Below are positions 57,338 to 64,000 of a DNA stretch of 64,000 bases, piece by piece. Within the stretch, counting starts at the first letter, position 1, and every line of letters begins with the position of its first letter. The stretch spans positions 33,875,001 through 33,939,000 of the forward strand of contig CM060189.1 of assembly GCA_030549335.1 (NCBI GenBank). The letters run 5' to 3'. The notes beneath the pieces were generated by a model. That model was not told where the DNA came from. It did not search any database and was given only the letters and a program-made list of their open reading frames with translations. The stretch is from Pontederia crassipes (Eukaryota > Streptophyta > Magnoliopsida > Commelinales > Pontederiaceae). A program made the position numbers and the translations under genes.

Positions 57338-57921
57338 AAAGATGAACGAAAATATTCATGACATATTCTCTCGTCTTTTTGCTCCTATATTATTAACAAA
57401 CACAGTTATTTGTATATTCCTCGGTGTCAAGTTCAGGACCATAAGATTCTAGTTAAAAATTACGCATAGAAGGACTGAAAACCGACAACTCTCTCTCTCT
57501 ATATATATATATAATATAATATTAAGAATTAAGAATTCTAAATTTCAATATTTTTTAAAAACGTTCTGAAAGGTGGGTAATGAGAGGAATTTTAAAATTG
57601 TTCTGGTAGGTAGACTGATAAGGGCACGTGCACGGACATTATTGTTGTCAGGTTTGCGACTTCACCGAAGCAAAAGCTTCACACAATTTAATTAAATGAC
57701 GAGTCAACGATTGTAGCTTCCACATCAAGTATGGAAATGAACATCACATGGGGCAGGTTTTAACATGGAAACGGCAAGGGCTTAGGAATTAATTAGGGCT
57801 TGGGAATAAATGTTTACGAGTCACAACGTCTACACTCAAAAACTCTTCTCATACATCGATTTGCATGGCATATTGGCATGCCCACATATATATAGACCAT
57901 GCATAATCTATCTATTAATAT

Positions 57922-57964
<43 letters not shown>

Positions 57965-58818
57965 AATAACCTGGGAGAAATTTATGCATGCATGCGTATT
58001 AAAATTTAAAACACATGTAAGAAAGTTGGACGATATGATCATTCCATATTAACGAATTCAACCATATATATGTCTTAGTTTTGACTCACCTCATATCTAT
58101 GATTAGCTCCTGCTTGCAGGTCCGTTTCCACTGCACGCGACACGACAAAAACATCAAAATATGGAGATTATATGTGCACATATACGTACTCATAAATCTA
58201 AACTGTGAGAGCTCGACAAACTAAAGTAAAATTTCAACCTTTTTGTTATTGATTTTTCAACGATATATTATGTATATCAAGTATATATATGAGAATATGA
58301 ATCTGGTAAAAGGATCGGTTCTACGCTATTAGTACTCACAAATAAATCTAAAAGTAAAGAGGGAAAAAAAGTAAGAGTATGTATATGTGCTGAAAGATTG
58401 ACTCACAGTTGCCAGGATCAAGATAAGCCAAGGAAACGAGGAATCCAGGTCCAACATGAGCCATGAACCGTTGCCATCCAGGCTTCTGCATAATTATGTG
58501 CCACCAAAATCATCATCGATCATTAATTGACTACAGTCCATGGATCCATGTTGTCAATCGATCAAACACACAAAACTTTGTTTTTCTCAGTGCAAAAGTG
58601 AAAGGTAGTGGAGAAAAATTATGGAAGTGTAATTAATGAACCTTGTCTTGTGCATCTGCATCTTTGTGAGGTGACTGCCCTTTGCTGCTCTCTCTCTCAT
58701 CCTCCTCACTATCTTGCCCTCCAACCATTACGACAGTCTTTTCTTCCATGCCCTCTCTCCCCCCTTCGGCAGCCACTCTCCTGCTTTCTCTCCCCTTGTT
58801 AGCTCCACCACCCTCCAT
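52442..58818 (-). CDS. NRAMP metal transporter copy B (NRAMP1/5-like), intact
   Basis: This predicted 565-residue membrane protein would carry divalent metals (Mn, Fe or Cd in rice relatives) with protons. Exons on the minus strand: 58818-58642, 58485-58407, 58130-58090, 55589-55511, 55407-55303, 55166-55057, 54930-54749, 54613-54544, 53704-53531, 53450-53346, 53206-53075, 52988-52893, 52789-52442. All introns are GT-AG and the total of 1698 bases stays in frame. The N-terminal 59 residues are hydrophilic and cytosol-like ([15 protein letters not shown]...). TM1 carries DPGN (residues 82-85) and TM6 carries MPHN (257-260), both canonical for transition-metal transport. The family signature [20 protein letters not shown] is present. 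The C-terminus ends [13 protein letters not shown], like rice NRAMP5. A conserved TATA box lies 70 bp upstream of the ATG. The choice between NRAMP1 and NRAMP5 as the nearest relative is not settled. Confidence 0.94.
53820..54439. mobile_element. Inverted-repeat element in a TA microsatellite, NRAMP-B intron 8
   Basis: The segment is bounded by TA runs (53790-53819 and 54440-54503). The ends match in inverted orientation: AATGAATATGCTAAGCA on the left and AATGGATATGCTGAAGCA on the right (reverse), with weaker similarity further in (ATATCTAATGGCTCAAACC against TTAGATTGGATGGTTGAGA). The interior is GC- and purine-rich (GATCGGGGAGAAAGGGGGAG, CGCCTCACC repeats). The matching intron of copy A is only 176 bp and lacks it. 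It is probably a MITE or Mutator-type element that inserts in TA repeats. Confidence 0.65.
57001..57430. repeat. Three tandem units of about 135 bp linked to TA microsatellites
   Basis: Each unit is a TA run followed by GCGCAAAGATGAACGAAAAT, ATTCATGACATATTCTCTCG, TCTTTTT.CTCCTATATTAT and CAGTTATTTGTATATTCCTC. Units begin at about 57021, 57153 and 57285; the last lacks a following TA run. Copies are nearly identical, so the expansion is recent. Copy A has a single diverged unit after its ATT microsatellite (32190-32290). Intron 3 of NRAMP copy B. Confidence 0.95.
57929..57961. repeat. TA microsatellite
   Basis: An alternating AT run in intron 3 of NRAMP copy B, close to exon 3. Confidence 0.9.
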
Positions 58819-58887
58819 GTAGTGGAATATGATTTCTGCTATGATCCGAATTTGTTTTGAGTTAGAAGCTGGCTGCTGACATGAGCC

Positions 58888-58894
58888 TTATATA
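58888..58894 (-). promoter_or_regulatory. TATA box of NRAMP copy B
   Basis: On the minus strand CTATATAAGGCTC lies 70 bp before the ATG at 58818. Both the box and its distance are shared with copy A. Confidence 0.78.
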
Positions 58895-59810
58895 GGGAAG
58901 AGGTGCCAGTTCACTCTTCCAACCCCCAATGGAATATTACTGCCTGGCCATTATAAATTAGAGATAGTCTATCTTTTTTCTCCGCAAAACGATACATAAT
59001 CGTTTTCCTACGTTTGAGAAATGTTCTTATTTTCTTTCTGTTGCCTATAAATAAATTGATTTTGTAATTCAAACACCACAAAACTCATTAAAAAAAAATT
59101 ACTTGTCAACAAATTTTCCCTTGAGGTCATTATTGGAGAAACGCATGGAGAGAATACCGAAGGAAAAAAAGATAAGTGAAACAAAATGTAAATATCACAT
59201 GATATAAAATTCAGTACTGTCAAATTGAACAAGTCTCTCGAGTTCAATTCTCGGTGTGACATTATTGATCGATTTTTATATAATTCAGTCTATATACGAC
59301 TTTGTAATTTAAGACGGTAACAGTGAAAGTTTGTCTTGCAAATTTTATATATTAACGAAGAGCATCACTGTTTAGTCTTCGATCACGTGAACGGCTACAT
59401 GGTGGTTTAGTTGTACGAGCTCATTAAAGTAACGTCTTTAACTTTTTATGAAATATGTATTAAGATACATATAACAACAAATTAGGGTTATGGCACGAAT
59501 CATGCCATAATTTTTTTAATCATATATTCATATGAGTCGAGATATTAGAATTTTAATTTGCTTATATCTCACTATTTATATTGCTCAATTTATTTGTTTC
59601 ATATTTTTTTCATTATCTGAGGCTCATAATATATTTGTAATACAATGGAGGGGGGAAAATATTTATACGTGTGCCAGAAGATAAGGTTGAAAACTCTGCA
59701 TGAGGCTATCTGACGTTGGCAAGTTAAATCTCCTTTGCTGTCATGAAGGAAAGAAATATAACAAACGAACAAGAATTTGGGAAAGTTTGAATCTCTTTTT
59801 TATTTGATTC

Positions 59811-61561
59811 GGAAAAAAAAAACGACACAATTTATATGTAGTTGGTTTCGATTTTACATGTATATTGCACACAACTATATGTACCTAATTTTGATCAGAT
59901 TAAGAATTTGCTTAGTCGATAATAATTAATTAGAAATTTCGAAGAACTATTAGCGATGACAATATAGTGGAATTGGTGAATATGTCGTTTAGGTATAATG
60001 ATTAAATCGATAAACAAAGATTAAACTATTGCTTATGTCCTTTTTGTGATCCCACGGAGAAAATGAAGGCCTCCTATAATTCATTAACTAGCAATATTTT
60101 TTTATCCATTTTGTTTGTTCTCTCTTTCCTCTGATTCGATAGCCAATGCGGCTTCGTGGGCAAATTAAGGCGATCTTGTAAATTGTAATCATTCAGTCAA
60201 ATCAAAAAATTGAGGTAGACAGAGAGAGAGAGAGTGAGTATGTGTGAGGTGAGAGAGTGAGAGAGAGATAGAGAGTAGTTTAATGTTCGTCAATTTCTAT
60301 ATATCCTACGGTAGGAAGGGAATCGCGGTGACTTAAAGCTCAATCAACGAGCTTTCCGCTCGGCGATCGAGTTTAACGTTTACCTAAGCCAAATATGTAT
60401 AATGATCATATATAAATTTATCTTACGATATCTTTAAATTTTGTATCGCATTTTTTACTTTAAACGTCATATTTTGTACGATTCTATTAATTTTTTATTA
60501 ATTTTTTATTTATTAAAAAAATTAAAATATCCTTCAACGAACTCTTTTGTCTTTTAATATAAAATGCTAAAAATATAAAAATTAATTTATTATTATATAT
60601 TAATGCCCTCCCTCCAGTACAAGTTTTTATATATTTTTAATTTTTTTTTATTTTTAAACATTAAAAACGATAAGAGTTCATGTATCTTTTCATGAATGAG
60701 GAAAAGCAAAAATAATAAAAAAATCATACAAAAAGATTAAAGTGAAAAATGCAGTAAAGATTAGATATCATAAGATATGTTTAATTAATATAAATACCAA
60801 AAATTATGATAGTTTAAAAAAAATAAGAACATTACACTAAATATAAGTAGGTTACTAGACAAGGACGAACCAGGGTGTTTGGGAGTGGCCTTAGCCCCTC
60901 TCAATTTTTTTTATATCTATATAATTATGTATATATTAGGTAAGAAAATTTTAAAATATGGTCAATATATAAAAATTGTCCCTCCTGAAATGTTGGCCTC
61001 ACTCCTGTCATTGGATAGAGGATTATGAACCCAAAGGTGTTCACTTTACATATCAATGATTAAAAAAATATTGTAAAATTATTTTTTTAAAAATATTTGT
61101 CAAGAACTTCGTTAATTTATGAATGAACTACAAGTTTCTAAATCAATATAATAATTAGAATTAAAGAATCGTATTATGTTAATAATATATATATTATATA
61201 AAGTTTAATATAGGTGTTGAATTCTTTACATATGAAATGCGTGTCAAACGATTTTACGCATAATTTATTTTATTTTTTCAATATCTTTTTTCATGAATAG
61301 TTTAGATGATCATTGATGATAACAAAAATATGACTCAAATCATTGTCAACAATTATATTATTTTTTTCAAAATTTTACGAACTTATGTACATTATTATCC
61401 TTTATAATAGATATATGTATTTTTCATAACTTTTTACATTATAAAACTAATTTTTGTTGCCATCAACGATCATCTAAACAATTTATGAAGAAAAATTCAA
61501 AAAATAAAATAAAATATGCGTAAAATCGCTTATTATGTACTTCAAAAATGCTCAACACCTA
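59811..61561. other. AT-rich intergenic DNA, no gene seen
   Basis: Upstream of the NRAMP-B block. It contains a GAGAGA-rich stretch (60215-60275). 60870-61000 has a less biased composition reminiscent of transposon remnants (GGGTGTTTGGGAGTGGCC). No frame or RNA gene was recognised. Confidence 0.5.
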
Positions 61562-61580
61562 TATATATATATATATATAT

Positions 61581-62319
61581 GAATTTAATGGGCGTGTAAC
61601 ACTCATTTGATGAAGCATCGTGAAACGCCCCTATCATAATCATTCATTTCAGATAATTGAGATCAAAACCACTTCCCCCTCCTCCTCTGGTTCTCTTTCT
61701 TCTCTGTCCTCTCTCTTCTCTCTCCTCTCTCTCCCCTCTGACACTTTCCGATCTACGTCGCCGTCGGCCCTCCCCTCCGATCTCTCTCTTCTCTGCAATC
61801 ACCGCCTCTATCCCCGATCTGCATGCGCCGCCGCCGCCTCTCCTCTGATCCCTAATCTGCGTTGCTGCCGCCACCCTTCCCCTTAGATCTCTCTCTTCTT
61901 TGCGTTCATCGCCCCTGTCCCTGATCTGTGTTGTCGTCGCCGCCACCGCCTCTCCTCCGCTCTCCTCTCTTCTCTCCGATCAGCGCCGTCGCCGCCTCTC
62001 CTCGGCTCTCCACTCTTCTCTCCGCTCCCTGATTTGCGTAGCAGCAGCCGCCGCCGCCTCCCCTCCCCTCTTATCTCTCTTCTCTTCTCCGATCATCGCC
62101 CCTGTCCCCGATCTACGCTAGCCACGTCGACCAGGAAGTTCGCCATGATTCGGCATCGTCGGCCAGGGTCGACGACATCTACCGACCGACGATTTTACGA
62201 TGGGGTGAGAAAAAGAGAGAGTGGTTTGGAGGGAAGGATGGTGGTTTTGATCTCAGCTGTAGATCTAAAATGGACGATCATGATATAGACGTTTCACGTG
62301 TTACACGTCCGTTAAATCC
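61581..62319. mobile_element. Inverted-repeat element in a TA microsatellite
   Basis: TA runs flank the segment at 61562-61580 and 62320-62343. The termini match in inverted orientation over about 80 bp: ATTTAATGGGCGTGTAACAC, then GTGAAACGCCCCTATCAT and GAGATCAAAACCAC on the left; ATTTAACGGACGTGTAACAC, GTGAAACGTCTATATCAT and GAGATCAAAACCAC on the right (reverse strand). The left arm has a short extra segment. The interior is CT-rich then GC-rich (repeats of CCCCGATCTGC and GCCGCCGCC type), with compositional open frames. No transposase. Confidence 0.82.
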
Positions 62320-62343
62320 TATATATATATATATATATATATA

Positions 62344-63170
62344 GGGAATAATGGGCGTCCCCCCCCCCCATTTCAGATGGGGGGACACTCCCCCATTTCA
62401 CGGCGTCCGTTCGATCTGGATCAGACGGGCGCCGATCAAAAACTGAGTTTTTCAAGATAATGGGGTCGTGGGCACTCGGTTCATGTCAAAAAAAGTCAGT
62501 TTTTTATCTTGCACCCAGTTCATCCGATGGACAAGAGTACAAAAACCTTGCGCTCGTTCTCTCTCTCAACTCTCTCGTTCTCACCTCTCGCTCTCTCGCT
62601 CTCCCTCTCTCTATCGCTCTCCAGATCCGCCTCACGCCCGAGATCCGCCACAGCCGTCATCATCTCCGTCGCTGATGAGATCTCCGCGAGTGCAGCTGCG
62701 TCGTCGAAGCCCAGTTCTGTGCAAGAGAGACCGCCGGCCACATCGTCCGACTAGTTCTAATGCCTTGCCGACCAGATATGTGCCTCGCGGGGTCGCAGGC
62801 GGTCGCTAAGGCACAAATCTGTTCGAACGCATTCATGAAGCCCCAGCGACCGTCGACAAGATCTGCTCCTCATCGACCGCGACCCCCGCGCGACCTCGTC
62901 CCGACAGATCTGTCCGCCTGCGCCCCCATCCTGGCAAATCTACCTGCCTGCGACCCCATCCCGGCAGATCTGATCGCCGACAGATCTCCTTGCCTCCAGG
63001 AAGCCGCGACCCTCCCTCAATTTGCTCGCCATCGACGCCCGCGCGAAGGGGAGTGGAGATCCGAGTCCGTCCGCCAGATCTGCGACCTCGCCGAGCGTCG
63101 CCCGACTGCCCACCCCGCCGCTCCTGCACGCCACCGCACATCTTGTTTTATTATAATAACTTTTTGTTAA
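62344..63170. other. GC-rich repeat-like segment, probable transposon part
   Basis: This begins with ATGGGCGTCC, a C run and an imperfect hairpin (CCCCCATTTCAGATGGGGGG). It continues through a CTCTC-rich run (62560-62620) to degenerate tandem units of about 31 bp with CCCCATCC.GGCAGATCTG (62900-62980). Open frames occur on both strands but none has a recognisable domain. It resembles the interiors of the neighbouring inverted-repeat elements. No matching right end was seen in the window. Confidence 0.5.
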
Positions 63171-64000
63171 TCCATCTTGTAAATTTTTATTTTTATTGAG
63201 CTCATATAATCTTTTGTTCAAATGCTTTGTTGATGTAATATTTTTGCATCCTAACTCAGTCATGTTAGATGCTTTCTGGAAAAAAAGCTGGGATGTCCTA
63301 AATGTCACAGGTTGTTAACTGGATCATGTTAAATTCTAAATCGTGTTTGGTGTCCTGAGATTTAAGGCATTACTTATGTTCTGAGCCTTGTTTTTAATTT
63401 TTCCTAAAGATATTCGAAGCCCATCACATATTCTACATTCTCGTCTCCATCTCTCATTCCGTCAAATCCTCTCAACGTTAACAAATGAAATTTGTTACAT
63501 AATTGAAGATCTTTGAGTTGAATAACTCTGGGAAACCTCATGGTCATCGATGTGAAAACAACCTCGCGCTTTACACGATAAGAATAAATTGATCTACAAC
63601 ATGAATTATCAACAAACAAATAATTAAGTTTAAACTAGTTTACAACAAAGCACGAAGATATGCCACAAAATACAACGTTACATTATGGCACATCCATTAC
63701 AAATAAAATTAATTCAACGGTGTAAGGGGTCGGTGGTGCTCAGCGTGGCTAATCGGCGGCGATTGTCGGTGGATCTCGACGGGGGAGGGGCAGCAGACAG
63801 GGAGGCGGGGTACGCGAGGGTCGATGGCGCTCGGCAGGGCTCGGTGGTGCTCGTCAGGGCTCGAGCGGCGTGTGGGCAGGGTCGTGCGAGCGCGGCAGGC
63901 AGGCGGCGGCGTGCAGGTGGGGTCGTGCGAGCGCAGCAGGGCAGGCGGGGGCGTGCGTGCAGCGGCGTGCGGGCGGCGACTTCCGACGATGACCAAATCT
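63171..64000. other. Window end: AT-rich DNA then a GC-rich repeat
   Basis: 63171-63700 shows no gene. From 63710 the base composition changes abruptly to GC-rich, with imperfect repeats of GGGTCGTGCGAGCGC.GCAGG (63880 and 63921) and GGCGTGCGGGC. The minus-strand frame 63996-63709 is Pro/Arg/His-rich and unrecognised. It resembles the GC-rich start of CACTA coding remnants at 40590-40990 and may continue past the window. Confidence 0.45.

Larger units (their letters stand above)
52180..59810. repeat. Duplicated NRAMP block, unit B
   Basis: This is the collinear partner of 26800-34760, in direct orientation. It includes about 0.25 kb of 3' flank and about 1 kb of 5' flank. Unit-specific changes are the element in intron 8 (53820-54439) and the triplicated TA-linked repeat in intron 3. 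Confidence 0.85.

Noticed and set aside
57136-57452. Repeated ORFs with Ile-Tyr runs, and a possible CRISPR-like array of three units
   Set aside because: The units are TA microsatellites plus a tandemly repeated intron segment in a plant gene; there are no unique spacers and the setting is eukaryotic.
61620-63170. Ser/Arg/Pro-rich ORFs on both strands
   Set aside because: CT- and GC-rich transposon interior and tandem repeats; no consistent coding strand.

Overview
This window is nuclear DNA of a flowering plant. It has split genes with GT-AG introns, long AT-rich intergenic stretches, and plant-specific gene families and transposons. GC-rich first exons set in AT-rich surroundings, and two NRAMP transporters that resemble the rice NRAMP1/NRAMP5 group down to the C-terminal ending, suggest a monocot. 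That is an inference; the species cannot be named from the sequence.

Layout. 1-2911: two LINE remnants in opposite orientation. 3235-3795 (-): first three exons of tubulin folding cofactor B; the rest lies left of the window. 3936-4483: hAT-like element with an 8-bp target duplication in its promoter. 4545-10157: AT-rich DNA with dispersed repeats and a Mutator-like element (7756-8966) holding a possible captured gene fragment. 10158-10460: Copia-like solo LTR, then an intact intronless zinc-finger homeodomain gene (10716-11366, +). 13359-25216 (+): a complete ten-exon DUF3727-type, probably plastid-targeted gene whose introns are full of retroelements: RTE-tailed (Au-like) SINEs, an RTE LINE, LINE fragments, and several insertions of only 11-41 bp with 15-19 bp target duplications. 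26339-26521 (-): small DUF688-like ORF.

27059-33674 and 52442-58818 (both -): two copies, A and B, of a 13-exon NRAMP metal transporter gene on a duplicated block of about 8 kb whose units start about 25 kb apart. Copy B looks intact, with DPGN in TM1 and MPHN in TM6. Copy A keeps every splice site, but has lost one base of a homopolymer in exon 1, reads DPAN and VPHN at those metal-site motifs, has a SINE just inside an intron donor, and carries a 77-bp inverted repeat in intron 3.

Between and beyond the NRAMP genes are transposons. 36783-44623 is a CACTA element with perfect GGA target duplications and a second CACTA-like element nested in it. 48162-49211 is a Mutator-like element with long terminal inverted repeats. 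Two further inverted-repeat elements sit in TA microsatellites (53820-54439 and 61581-62319). Several of these carry GC-rich low-complexity islands that are open in many frames and look like genes but probably are not. No tRNA, rRNA, CRISPR array or virus was recognised.
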